Source of the DNA: DUPQ01 sp964563155
GTDB taxonomy: Bacteria > Bacillota > Clostridia > DUPQ01
DNA: 64,000 bases
NCBI GenBank assembly: GCA_964563155.1
Contig: CAZLVL010000002.1
Coordinates: 1 to 64,000, forward strand
Reading direction: 5' to 3'
Position 1 is the stretch's first letter, and the number at the start of each line of letters is the position of its first letter. The position numbers and the translations under genes were made by a program. The notes under the pieces are model-generated. The model had not been told where the DNA came from. It ran no database searches and saw only the letters and a list, made by a program, of their open reading frames with translations. Positions 51,801 to 60,437 of this stretch are shown in pieces.

Positions 51801-53280
51801 GAGAGTACCTCCCCAGCAAACAAGATTTCTCATTGGCCTTTGATATTTCATTAATGTCAATACCAGTATGCTCAGATAATATTCTCATAACCTGGGGTGC
51901 ACAAAAGCTTCCCTGACAACGGCCCATTCCAGCCCTGGTTCTTTTTTTAACTCCATCTACTGTTCTAGCCCCACATGGAGCATATATTGAAGCTACAATT
52001 TCTTTTTCTGTAACTATTTCACATCTGCAGATAACCTTTCTACAAGCACCATCATCTTGACAGACTTGGCTTTTTTCCTCATTGGTCATCTCATTAAAGG
52101 CCTTTTTAGGCTCTAATTTCATGATATATGAATCTTTTTCTTTTAATTCAACCAAGGATTTAACCATATCCTCCACATAAAGAGCTATGGCAGGAGCTGC
52201 TGTCAGCCCTGGTGATTCTATACCTGCTAGGTTTATAAAGTTTTTATCTATCTTGCTGTGTTCTATTATGAAGTCTCCTGTATTAGGAGTTGCTCTTATT
52301 CCAGCAAACACAGTAATGGATTTTTTCATATTCAGACCAGTAAAACTCTTTTGTGCTGTATCATAAACAAAATCTAAGTTTTCCTGGTTGGTACATTTAT
52401 CATCCTTTTCTGTAATAACTGTAGCATCAGGACCTATCATATAGTTGCCATCCACAGTTGCAGTTACCAAAACTCCTTTTCCTAAGGGGGTAGGGGTTTG
52501 GAAGATAACACTGGTTACCTTATGACCTTCTGTCTTATCAAAAAGTATATATTCTCCCCTTCTAGGTATTATGGTAAAAGAGTCATCTCCTATCATTTTA
52601 CTGATATCATCAGAATAGACTCCCGCTGCATTTATAATTATCTTGGCCCTTATATCTTTTCTATCTTCTTCATTTATAGGGTCTACTAGGCTTTTTGAAC
52701 AAATATGTCCTGTTACTTCAACTCCTACCTTAAAAAGGTCATCCTCTTTTTCTATAGAGACCACCTTAGTCTCTCTTAAAAGGGTAATCCCATTTAAAAT
52801 TGCGTTGTCCATGGCGGCAAAGTTTAACTTATATGGAGAAACAATGCCTGCATTTTTTGCATAAAGGGCCTTGGTTACCTCTTTATTAATATAGGGTTCT
52901 TTTTCAATCACAAAATCCCCATCCACTATAGATAGGCCTTCTACATGATTTTTTAATCCATTTTGGTATAAAGATTCTAAGATATCTTCTTCTTCCTTGT
53001 TAAAAGCTATAACAAAAGAGCCTGCCTTTTTAAATTTGACGTCAAGGTCTTTACAAAGGTCTTCCATTAGCTTGCTACCTTCAACATTGAATTTAGCTTT
53101 AAGACTACCTGGCTTAGCATCGTAGCCTGCGTGGACAATACCTGAATTAGCTCCTGTGGCTTCCATAGAAAGATCTACATTTTTCTCTAAAACTGCTATT
53201 TTTAAATCGTATTTGGAAAGTTGCCTGGCAACCAAGCTGCCAATAATACCTCCACCGATTATACATACATCGTAGTACAT
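51793..53280 (-). CDS. Anaerobic glycerol-3-phosphate dehydrogenase, GlpA-like
   Basis: The protein has 495 residues. The FAD loop CIIGGGIIGSLVARQL lies at residues 6-21. The dehydrogenase domain runs to about 400 and a C-terminal BFD-like [2Fe-2S] domain has the cysteines CRC ... GRCQGSFC. With the GlpB-like and DUF1667 genes it forms the set that oxidises glycerol 3-phosphate to dihydroxyacetone phosphate. A near relative acting on another 2-hydroxy acid cannot be excluded. Confidence 0.87.
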   Translation of the reverse strand: MYYDVCIIGGGIIGSLVARQLSKYDLKIAVLEKNVDLSMEATGANSGIVHAGYDAKPGSLKAKFNVEGSKLMEDLCKDLDVKFKKAGSFVIAFNKEEEDILESLYQNGLKNHVEGLSIVDGDFVIEKEPYINKEVTKALYAKNAGIVSPYKLNFAAMDNAILNGITLLRETKVVSIEKEDDLFKVGVEVTGHICSKSLVDPINEEDRKDIRAKIIINAAGVYSDDISKMIGDDSFTIIPRRGEYILFDKTEGHKVTSVIFQTPTPLGKGVLVTATVDGNYMIGPDATVITEKDDKCTNQENLDFVYDTAQKSFTGLNMKKSITVFAGIRATPNTGDFIIEHSKIDKNFINLAGIESPGLTAAPAIALYVEDMVKSLVELKEKDSYIMKLEPKKAFNEMTNEEKSQVCQDDGACRKVICRCEIVTEKEIVASIYAPCGARTVDGVKKRTRAGMGRCQGSFCAPQVMRILSEHTGIDINEISKANEKSCLLGRYSRD

Positions 53281-53290
53281 GGTCCCTCCC

Positions 53291-53401
53291 TTATTGATGA
53301 AACAGACCGCTTTGCAATATCATAGCAAGTACTGTTGAAAGTACCATTATTGTGACCAATATTATAGCTATTGCTTTTATCAAAGTCTTACTATTCTTCA
53401 T
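53291..53401 (-). CDS. Possible 36-residue single-helix membrane peptide
   Basis: The peptide starts MKNSKTLIKAIAIILVTIMV, with a basic start, one hydrophobic helix of about 22 residues and a short tail ending FHQ. This is the layout of the small Prli42/DUF4044-type peptides of Firmicutes. No ribosome-binding site is visible, and overlapping TATAAT boxes at 53405-53415 put the start point almost on the ATG. It lies between two genes on the same strand. Coding is plausible, not proven. Confidence 0.4.
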   Translation of the reverse strand: MKNSKTLIKAIAIILVTIMVLSTVLAMILQSGLFHQ

Positions 53402-53447
53402 TAGATTATATTATACTCAAACCCTTCTTTTTGCAACGACTTAAGAC

Positions 53448-54590
53448 CTATACAGAGTAGTCTTCTAATAGTTTTCTAAAATATATATAGTTTTCAAAAG
53501 GCACCTCAGGTGGTACTCCATGGTCACAGGTTGGTAAATAGCCACCATACTTAACCATAAAAGGCATAATCCTATCCACTTCCTTTTTAATAGCTTCTTT
53601 ACTACTAGCTAGTATTCTTTTATCAAAGCCTCCCTTTATTAAAAGGTCAGGATAGCTTTTTCTTATCTCTACCACATCAATCCCAGAGGCCACTTCCATA
53701 GGAGACATATAATTTGCTCCAATCTCTTGATAGACTGGTATTACAGGCCTTATATCTCCATCACTAGCCATGTGGATTATGAGGTTGTAGGCACTTGTTT
53801 TTAATCTTTTTTCTTCTAATTTCCACCTACCTTTTCTCACACTAGCTATTAAGGGCTTATAGTAGGGAAAGAGAAATTCTCTAATTTGATCTGGAGATAT
53901 TAAACTGCCATGGTTATAGCAGATATCTTCATCAAACAAGAGTTCATCAATAATTATTTCTTTTTGATAGAAACTGATCACATGAATTGCCAGCTCCAAC
54001 CAGGTTTTTAAGGCCTCATGTATAAGTTTTGGGTTGTCATAGAAGGTGTATAGTAACTGTTCACAGCCCATTAAGGATCTTAAATACATAAAAGGTCCAA
54101 CAATATATGAAATGGTATGAAAGCCAAGATTTGATTTTTCTTTTGCAATCTCAAGAGACTTTTTCAAATTTTCATTTCTTTCAAGATCCTTGTAGTCCAG
54201 TCTTAGCTTTACTTCTTCCCAAGTTTTCATATCCTTTACAGGAAAGTCTAGATACTGGGGCATAAAGCCCTCTCTTCTTCCTTTAAAGTACTTAACTAAT
54301 CTACCAAACTTATCTCTTACAATGTCATAGGATTCATCTTGATTAACTATTTCTTCTTTAAATCTTGGATAAAAGGGGGCAGTTGTCCCACTCATTCCAG
54401 GTAGATAATGGAGCAAGAGTCTTTTAAAGCCAAAAAGTTGCCCTAGGTCTTCATCTTTTTTAATGTATCCTTGTCTTTCCCATTCTTCTAAAGAATAAAA
54501 GCCAAATTCTTCTAAGGCTATGGGAGCCTGTGGCTTTTGCATATAAAAATTATCGGTTAACTTTTTTCTTAATTTGATATCTTCCATCAT
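53448..54590 (-). CDS. URO-D/MtaA-like methyltransferase family protein 2
   Basis: The protein has 380 residues. It shares the barrel and the ending TCDHGVPPEVPFENYIYFRK with the protein at 47755-48753. The equivalent zinc strand reads IHMASDGDI, with His but no Cys. An extended N-terminus of about 60 residues precedes the barrel. It heads toward the GlpA-like transcript on the same strand. The substrate is unknown. Confidence 0.8.
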   Translation of the reverse strand: MMEDIKLRKKLTDNFYMQKPQAPIALEEFGFYSLEEWERQGYIKKDEDLGQLFGFKRLLLHYLPGMSGTTAPFYPRFKEEIVNQDESYDIVRDKFGRLVKYFKGRREGFMPQYLDFPVKDMKTWEEVKLRLDYKDLERNENLKKSLEIAKEKSNLGFHTISYIVGPFMYLRSLMGCEQLLYTFYDNPKLIHEALKTWLELAIHVISFYQKEIIIDELLFDEDICYNHGSLISPDQIREFLFPYYKPLIASVRKGRWKLEEKRLKTSAYNLIIHMASDGDIRPVIPVYQEIGANYMSPMEVASGIDVVEIRKSYPDLLIKGGFDKRILASSKEAIKKEVDRIMPFMVKYGGYLPTCDHGVPPEVPFENYIYFRKLLEDYSV

Positions 54591-54693
54591 CCACCTAACT
54601 ATCTACTCAAATTTAGCCTCTTTAATCTTAAAGTCTGACCAAATTATACCTTAGATAATAGCAAAATACTTATTGTTAAAACAAAGTCCTTTT

Positions 54694-54718
54694 CTATTAA
54701 TCTTTAATAGTGGATAAT
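54694..54718 (+). promoter_or_regulatory. Inverted repeat overlapping the promoter of the glutaredoxin-like gene
   Basis: CTATTAA (54694-54700), TCT and TTAATAG (54704-54710) form a 7-base dyad just before GATAAT (54713-54718), a likely -10. The -35 is poor. AAGGAGG precedes the ATG. A repressor or activator site is plausible. Confidence 0.35.
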
Positions 54719-54741
54719 ATGGATAGATAAAAGGAGGCATT

Positions 54742-55008
54742 ATGAAAAAACTAAGATATTTTAAGTTACCCCTCTGCCCTTACTGCATTAGAGCAGATAT
54801 ATATATGAAAAAGTTGATAAAAGAAAATCCTGACTACCAAAAAATTGACATAGAAGTTATCAATGAATCTAAAGAAAGAAGTTTTGCTGATAGCTATAAC
54901 TATTTTCTAGTTCCCGCTTTCTTTTTAGCAGATAAAAAGCTCCACGAGGGAGCTGCTTCATATGAGGATATAAAAAGGGTTTTAGATGAGGCTTTAAAAT
55001 CTCAATAA
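54742..55008 (+). CDS. Glutaredoxin-like thioredoxin-fold protein
   Basis: The 88-residue protein has a CPYC active site at residues 12-15 (LPLCPYCIRAD) and a cis-Pro region (VPAFFL), both expected of glutaredoxins. It would reduce disulfides or glutathione mixed disulfides, or deliver electrons. The AAGGAGGC site is strong. It is a single plus-strand gene between two URO-D-like genes on the minus strand, and its stop is 4 bases from the convergent one. Confidence 0.87.
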   Translation: MKKLRYFKLPLCPYCIRADIYMKKLIKENPDYQKIDIEVINESKERSFADSYNYFLVPAFFLADKKLHEGAASYEDIKRVLDEALKSQ

Positions 55009-55012
55009 CCTC

Positions 55013-56059
55013 TTATTCTCCCCTAAACTCTCTTACAATTTCAGTCATATATATATAATTTTCTGTAGGCACATAGTCAGGTACTGAATTTCCAGTACTA
55101 AAGGCCAGGCCTCCAATTTGAGGGGTTGTTCTTAATATGTTAGTTATGTATTCTTTTAAATCTTTTTTGCTTAAACGACAGACTGCATCTGTATCTGCAC
55201 CACCAAAGTTTCCAATCCTATCTCCATATTGCTCTACCCAATAGGAAAAAGGAGCAATTTGATCTTCATTAGAATGCTTGGCATTTATTTTGGCTATAGA
55301 AATAATATCATCCATTACATTAAATATAGCTCCACAGGAATGGAGCAAAAAGGGATGCTTGTGCTTATGAGCTAAAGCCACTATGTCGGCATAGGCAGGT
55401 ATAATATGCTCCTTTATATCTTCAGGGGCTAAGAGGGTATTAGATTTAAAGCCTAAGTCATCTCCCATTCTAGCTACACAAAGGGCATCTGAGTGGTCTT
55501 GTAAAAACCTAGACCATATTTCAATATATAGTTTTCTCATAGCAAAAAAGATATCTTTGTAAAGAATTTGATCTTCAAAGCCCATTATGCAAAGGTTAGA
55601 ATAGCCTACTAAATCTTGAACACATTCAAAAACCCCATAGCCAGGTCCACCTATCATTTTCATTCCTGGTGGTAAAGCCTTTGAAAGGGCTAGAAACTTA
55701 TCATGAGAGCTTTCATAAAAGGCTTTAGGGATATCTTCCCAAGGAAAATTATTAAAGTCCTCCCTGTTTTTTATAGCTGGAATTATTTGAGAGTCTAGGG
55801 CACCACCGCCTGGAAAAACATCTCTTATGGCAACCTCAAAGGACACAGTATCATAGCCCATAACCTTAAAAAATTCGCAGTACCATTTAAAAAACTCTGA
55901 TTTGTCTTTAAAATCTCCATTTAATAAGTCTGCAAACTTCTTGTTAAGAACCTTTTCCATATGATCAGTACTTATGGAGTGCTCATAAAGGGGTAGTCTT
56001 TTTGCCCTCTTGTTTAAAGCAGCATCTCTCAAATTCGTATAATCTGGTGTAAAACTCAT
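55013..56059 (-). CDS. URO-D/MtaA-like methyltransferase family protein 3
   Basis: The protein has 348 residues. Unlike the other two copies it keeps a His-x-Cys zinc motif (FLLHSCGAIFNVMDD) of the type used by MtaA and related corrinoid or cobalamin methyltransferases to activate a thiol. Its ending (GNSVPDYVPTENYIYMTEIV) lacks the HxTPPGV loop of the other two. No corrinoid protein gene is in the window. It may be the most catalytically competent of the three. Confidence 0.82.
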   Translation of the reverse strand: MSFTPDYTNLRDAALNKRAKRLPLYEHSISTDHMEKVLNKKFADLLNGDFKDKSEFFKWYCEFFKVMGYDTVSFEVAIRDVFPGGGALDSQIIPAIKNREDFNNFPWEDIPKAFYESSHDKFLALSKALPPGMKMIGGPGYGVFECVQDLVGYSNLCIMGFEDQILYKDIFFAMRKLYIEIWSRFLQDHSDALCVARMGDDLGFKSNTLLAPEDIKEHIIPAYADIVALAHKHKHPFLLHSCGAIFNVMDDIISIAKINAKHSNEDQIAPFSYWVEQYGDRIGNFGGADTDAVCRLSKKDLKEYITNILRTTPQIGGLAFSTGNSVPDYVPTENYIYMTEIVREFRGE

Positions 56060-56127
56060 AAATTACTCCCTTTACTTAATAATATATTTTACTCTTTTAT
56101 CTCTAAGTCATATTATATACCTTTTTC

Positions 56128-56156
56128 TTGATTATGCCCTACTCTTATGGTAGATT
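56128..56156 (+). promoter_or_regulatory. Promoter of the mtlD-like and GH28 genes
   Basis: TTGATT (56128-56133), a 17-base spacer and TAGATT (56151-56156) precede the ATG at 56180. The predicted start at about 56163 lies downstream of the alternative ATG at 56147, which supports the later start codon. Confidence 0.55.
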
Positions 56157-56179
56157 ATCAAACGAAAGCAGGTAGAAAT

Positions 56180-57349
56180 ATGAAAAGAGCTATGGTCTTT
56201 GGAGCAGGAAATATTGGTAGAGGCCTTGTGGGAAGAATATTATATGAAGGTGGTTATGCAACAACCTTTGTTGATGTTAACTTAAACCTAGTTGAGTCAT
56301 TAAATCAAGAAGCTTCCTATCCTGTGTATGTAACAATTGATGAGAAATATAGTAAGGTTACGATTGAAAAAGTATCAGCCCTAGATGGAAGAGATATAGA
56401 TGCTATAGGAGATTTTGCCCTTGATATAGAGGTGATTGCTACTGCTGTGGGAGTAAATGCCATAAAGTATATTATTCCTATCATAGCTAAGATTATAAAG
56501 ACAAAGTATGAAAAGAAGCCTGAGGGCTTTTGCAACTTTATACTTTGTGAGAACATGATTGATGTACACCAATATGTAAGAGATTTGCTCAAAGAACATT
56601 TAACATTGGAAGAAAATATTTTTTGTGATAGTCATATAGGTTTTTGCCAATCCTCCATAGGTTGTATGGTACCAGCTCCCCCAGAGCATCTTTTAAAAGA
56701 AGACCCTTTGGCAATAGCTGTTGAAGACTACAATAAAATCTACACTGATAAAGAAGGTATAAGAGGTGAAATGGAAGAAATCCAAAACATTATTGCCTAT
56801 TCCCCTTTTTCATATTACATAAATAGAAAACTCTTTATGCACAACATGAGCCATTGCTTGTGTGCATATCATGGCTTTAAAAAAGGATACAAATACATAA
56901 GCCAGGCTATAGAAGATGAAGAGATAAGAGATAAAGTATATGCTTCCTTAAAAGAAACAGGACAAGCCCTCTTCTTAGCCTACAACATTGATATTAGTGA
57001 GATTGAAGACCATGCCCAAGATTTAATAAACAGATATGGAAACAAGCTCTTAGGCGATACAGTGGAAAGAGTTGGTCAAGACCCTAAAAGAAAACTACAA
57101 AGAAATGATAGACTTATTGGGGCAGCCCTTTTTTGTTTAGAACAAAAGATAAAGCCAACAAACATTATTGAAACAATACCTCTAGCCTTTAGCTTTGATA
57201 TGGAAAAAGATCCTTCATCAAAGGAGACTTCTACATATTACAAAGAAGAAGGGATAGAAAAAGCTTTAGAAAAATACTGCCAATTAAATCCAAAGGACCT
57301 ATTGTTTGATTTAATAGTAAAGGCAGATAAAAATATAAGAAGAGGATAA
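56180..57349 (+). CDS. Mannitol-1-phosphate 5-dehydrogenase-like protein
   Basis: The protein has 389 residues. The NAD loop FGAGNIGRGLVG lies at residues 6-17. The polyol dehydrogenase K-x4-N-x2-H triad appears in KLFMHNMSH. It resembles MtlD, which interconverts mannitol 1-phosphate and fructose 6-phosphate, but no mannitol PTS gene is adjacent, so a uronate or other sugar acid is also possible next to the GH28 gene. The frame is open from 56147; ATG 56180 fits the family and promoter. GH28 follows after 4 bases. Confidence 0.83.
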   Translation: MKRAMVFGAGNIGRGLVGRILYEGGYATTFVDVNLNLVESLNQEASYPVYVTIDEKYSKVTIEKVSALDGRDIDAIGDFALDIEVIATAVGVNAIKYIIPIIAKIIKTKYEKKPEGFCNFILCENMIDVHQYVRDLLKEHLTLEENIFCDSHIGFCQSSIGCMVPAPPEHLLKEDPLAIAVEDYNKIYTDKEGIRGEMEEIQNIIAYSPFSYYINRKLFMHNMSHCLCAYHGFKKGYKYISQAIEDEEIRDKVYASLKETGQALFLAYNIDISEIEDHAQDLINRYGNKLLGDTVERVGQDPKRKLQRNDRLIGAALFCLEQKIKPTNIIETIPLAFSFDMEKDPSSKETSTYYKEEGIEKALEKYCQLNPKDLLFDLIVKADKNIRRG

Positions 57350-57353
57350 ATTA

Positions 57354-60317
57354 ATGACAAATTTTCAAGAGATTTACAGCCCTGAAAGAGGAAATCAAAT
57401 AAGCTCAAGTAGCCTTATTCCCACTTCCCCTATTACATCAAGGTTTGTATCCCCTTGGGATACAGCGGGATGGTATACAGTTACTTGCAATTTTAAAGCT
57501 GGTGCAAAAATATATTCTAATGCCCTAGTCCATATTAATACTATAGATGAAGAATTTCTTGGAGTCGATTACATTCAAACCTTTGATTCAAAACAAGACA
57601 ACTTCATAGACCATCCTGGTTTAGATTTCTATGTGGAATTAGATGCACATGTTTATGTGGCTTTAGATGAAGATTGCAAACCTGATTGGTTAAAAGATTG
57701 GAAAGATACAAATAAATCCTTTGTAAGCACAGACAAGATAAAGTACCTAGTTTATAGCAAAGAATACAAATGTGGAGATTTAGTTCATGTACCTGGTTTT
57801 GAAAGTGACCATCATCACTACTTTGTTCTAGTAAAACCACTTTCAAATTCTGAAGAAACAAAATCCCTTCCACTTATAAAACCCCTTAAATCCAAATTAG
57901 ACAAGTTTGTAGAAAGACCCTACACTCACTACATCAAAGAAGTCTTTAATGATAAGAGTGATGCCATCTTTGCCCACGACTACATTCCATATGGTTGTGC
58001 TAGAGTGGTTGAAGATACAAAGGATAAAAGAAATAAGTATCTATTGTTAGAGGCAACTGACAAATCAGATATAGCCTCTGTTACTAAGGGTATTGGACAA
58101 AATCTCATATATCCCTTTATCTTTCAATGCAAGGTAAAACTATCTCAAAACTCATCTCTTAGCCTAGTTATGGATAAAGAAAAGAATCCAAAAGCCCCTA
58201 TGGTAACTTTTGGTTCTGATGGAAATATCTATACTAATACAAATAAAGAAGATATTGGCTCCTTTGATTTTAAGCAAGAGACTCTAGTAAAACTTAAAGT
58301 TAATCCTGAAAAAAAGACCTACGAAATTTGGATTAATCATGTTAAAGAAAAGGATAATATCCCCTTTGATTTTGACTCCATAGATACCTTCATGATCTAT
58401 CTACATGATACAACCGACGAAGGTTTTGCTGAAATTGACAATATCGAGCTTTTTGATGATACAGAAATCTATTTAGTTGAAGAAAAATTTGAAGAAGATA
58501 AACTTAGTAACTGGACATCCAGCCAAGACTTAAAGGTAGAAGACTATCCCTTTAAAGAGGATAGAAGTCTTGTATTAGAAGGGTTAGATGATTCTAACTA
58601 TTCAGTCTATCAATTTAATCCAGTAGACAAGTTAGTATCTATAGAAACAAAGGTCAAGGTAAAAGATAATAAGTTTTCTCTTGCTCCCCAAATCTTTGAT
58701 AAGGATGGAAAGAGCATTCTAAAAATTGCCCTTTACAAAAACAATCTTTATGCTTCCAATGGAGATAATTGGTTAAGAATATATGAAGGGCTAACCCCTT
58801 GGATGTATTATCCTTGCAATAATTGGTTTAACATCAAGGTTACCATAGATATAGAAAAGCAAAGTTATGACCTATTTGTAGATGGTGCTAAAAGAGCCAG
58901 TGATTTTGCCTTTGAAAACAAGGTTAACAATGTGGCTCAAGTTGGCTTTAGTGTCCAAAAGGACTCTCGGTTATACATCAATCGTATAAGAGTTTATGAC
59001 TGTGCAGACTTCTCAAGAGGAGTCTTAGCTAAGACCAAAATCTTTGACATAAAAGCACCACCCTACAATGCTATTGGAGATGGAATAACTTTAGAGACTA
59101 AAAAGATTCAAAAGGCTATTGATGATGCTGCCTATACAGGTGGTACAGTATTTATTCATAGCGGAACCTTCTTTACAGGCAATCTAGAATTAAAAACCGA
59201 TATGACCCTTTTTATTGACAAGAGTGCCACCATTTTAGGAACCCAAGACCACAGCCATTACAAACTTAGATCTCCTGGAATTTCCCTTTGTGCAGTAAGA
59301 CAATTAGGAAGAGGATTAATATATGGGGAAAACATTTCTAATGTACAGGTTACAGGGGGTGGAATGCTAGATGGAAATGGAACATACAGATACAAGATGA
59401 ATGATCCTTTACATAACCGTGAAGAGGACGCAAGACCTGACATCATATACATTACCTATTCAAAGGATTTAACTATAGAAAATTTAAATATGAAAAGCTC
59501 TCCCTTTTGGACAGTTGTTCCTCTTTCATCACACAATATAGTTATTAGAAACTTGAATCTAGACTGTATGAATACACCTAACAGAGATGGAATAGACCCA
59601 GTAGACTGCTACAACATCACTTTATACAACTGTAACATTATGGCTGGAGATGATGGACTTTGCTTTAAGACCTCTGATAACATAGGCTGCTACAACATAG
59701 ATGCCTACGACATGATGATTCAAAGTTTAGCTTCTGGAATTAAATTTGGAACTGACACCTACTACTCCTTAAAAGATGCTCACTTTAGAGACTGTGCTAT
59801 AAAAAATGTTAATAGATGTGGAGTATCTTTAGAAACAGTTGACGGTGCTGAGGTGGATAATGTCCTCTTTGAAAGATTGGACATGACCGATGTGGGAGCT
59901 CCAATCTATGTAACAATTGGTAAAAGAAATCGTTTACCAAGAGGAAATCAACCAGTTAGATGGAGTAGTATGAAAAATGTTACCTTTAAGGATATTCGCT
60001 TTGAAGAGCCTTATCCCTTTAGTTATGAACAAGAGATAAGAGAAAATATGGTAATAGGTCAAGGACCAGACCAATTGATAGAAAATCTTAAGTTCATAAA
60101 CTTTGATTTAAAACTCCCAGGCGGTGTTACAAAAATGCCAGACCCTCCTGTTACCATTGATGATAAGTATCCTGAGTATGACCGCCATGGCTTGTCCTCT
60201 GGATATGCTTTTACCATAAAGTACGCAAAGAATCTAACCTTTGAAAACCTAAAGGTAAAGTTGGACCAAACTGATATAAGGCCTGAAGTAGCTTACTTTG
60301 ACTATCAAGAAGACTAA
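57354..60317 (+). CDS. Large GH28 (polygalacturonase-type) glycosidase, no signal peptide
   Basis: The protein has 987 residues. About 550 N-terminal residues form beta-rich accessory domains, one of them with a lectin-like layout repeated twice (each copy has KVKVKD/INRIRVYD-type strands). A GH28 beta-helix at about 560-960 follows. The acidic residues are kept: NRDGID and AGDDGLCFKT. The usual GHG reads SGIKFG and the RIK motif is not obvious, so the subtype is unclear. Lack of an export signal implies cytoplasmic action on imported oligosaccharides. Confidence 0.85.
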   Translation: MTNFQEIYSPERGNQISSSSLIPTSPITSRFVSPWDTAGWYTVTCNFKAGAKIYSNALVHINTIDEEFLGVDYIQTFDSKQDNFIDHPGLDFYVELDAHVYVALDEDCKPDWLKDWKDTNKSFVSTDKIKYLVYSKEYKCGDLVHVPGFESDHHHYFVLVKPLSNSEETKSLPLIKPLKSKLDKFVERPYTHYIKEVFNDKSDAIFAHDYIPYGCARVVEDTKDKRNKYLLLEATDKSDIASVTKGIGQNLIYPFIFQCKVKLSQNSSLSLVMDKEKNPKAPMVTFGSDGNIYTNTNKEDIGSFDFKQETLVKLKVNPEKKTYEIWINHVKEKDNIPFDFDSIDTFMIYLHDTTDEGFAEIDNIELFDDTEIYLVEEKFEEDKLSNWTSSQDLKVEDYPFKEDRSLVLEGLDDSNYSVYQFNPVDKLVSIETKVKVKDNKFSLAPQIFDKDGKSILKIALYKNNLYASNGDNWLRIYEGLTPWMYYPCNNWFNIKVTIDIEKQSYDLFVDGAKRASDFAFENKVNNVAQVGFSVQKDSRLYINRIRVYDCADFSRGVLAKTKIFDIKAPPYNAIGDGITLETKKIQKAIDDAAYTGGTVFIHSGTFFTGNLELKTDMTLFIDKSATILGTQDHSHYKLRSPGISLCAVRQLGRGLIYGENISNVQVTGGGMLDGNGTYRYKMNDPLHNREEDARPDIIYITYSKDLTIENLNMKSSPFWTVVPLSSHNIVIRNLNLDCMNTPNRDGIDPVDCYNITLYNCNIMAGDDGLCFKTSDNIGCYNIDAYDMMIQSLASGIKFGTDTYYSLKDAHFRDCAIKNVNRCGVSLETVDGAEVDNVLFERLDMTDVGAPIYVTIGKRNRLPRGNQPVRWSSMKNVTFKDIRFEEPYPFSYEQEIRENMVIGQGPDQLIENLKFINFDLKLPGGVTKMPDPPVTIDDKYPEYDRHGLSSGYAFTIKYAKNLTFENLKVKLDQTDIRPEVAYFDYQED

Positions 60318-60333
60318 ATAATTAAAAACATGC

Positions 60334-60370
60334 AAAAAGGTCTTTCCTTCCAAGGATAGACCTTTTTCTT
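60334..60370 (+). terminator. Rho-independent terminator after the GH28 gene
   Basis: AAAAAGGTCT and AGACCTTTTT enclose an inner CCTT/AAGG stem and are followed by CTTCTT. The stem is long and symmetric and ends the mtlD-like/GH28 transcript; it would also act weakly on the other strand. Confidence 0.85.
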
Positions 60371-60397
60371 CTTATTAGTTGAAAACTTATATATAAT
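60369..60397 (+). promoter_or_regulatory. Candidate promoter of the GH106-like gene
   Basis: TATAAT at 60392-60397 is a good -10. TTCTTA at 60369-60374 is a weak -35 at 17 bases. It lies just past the terminator, and CCTAGGAG precedes the ATG at 60438. Confidence 0.35.
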
Positions 60398-60437
60398 GTA
60401 AAATTAATATGTAGTTCAAATAACCTAGGAGTAACCT

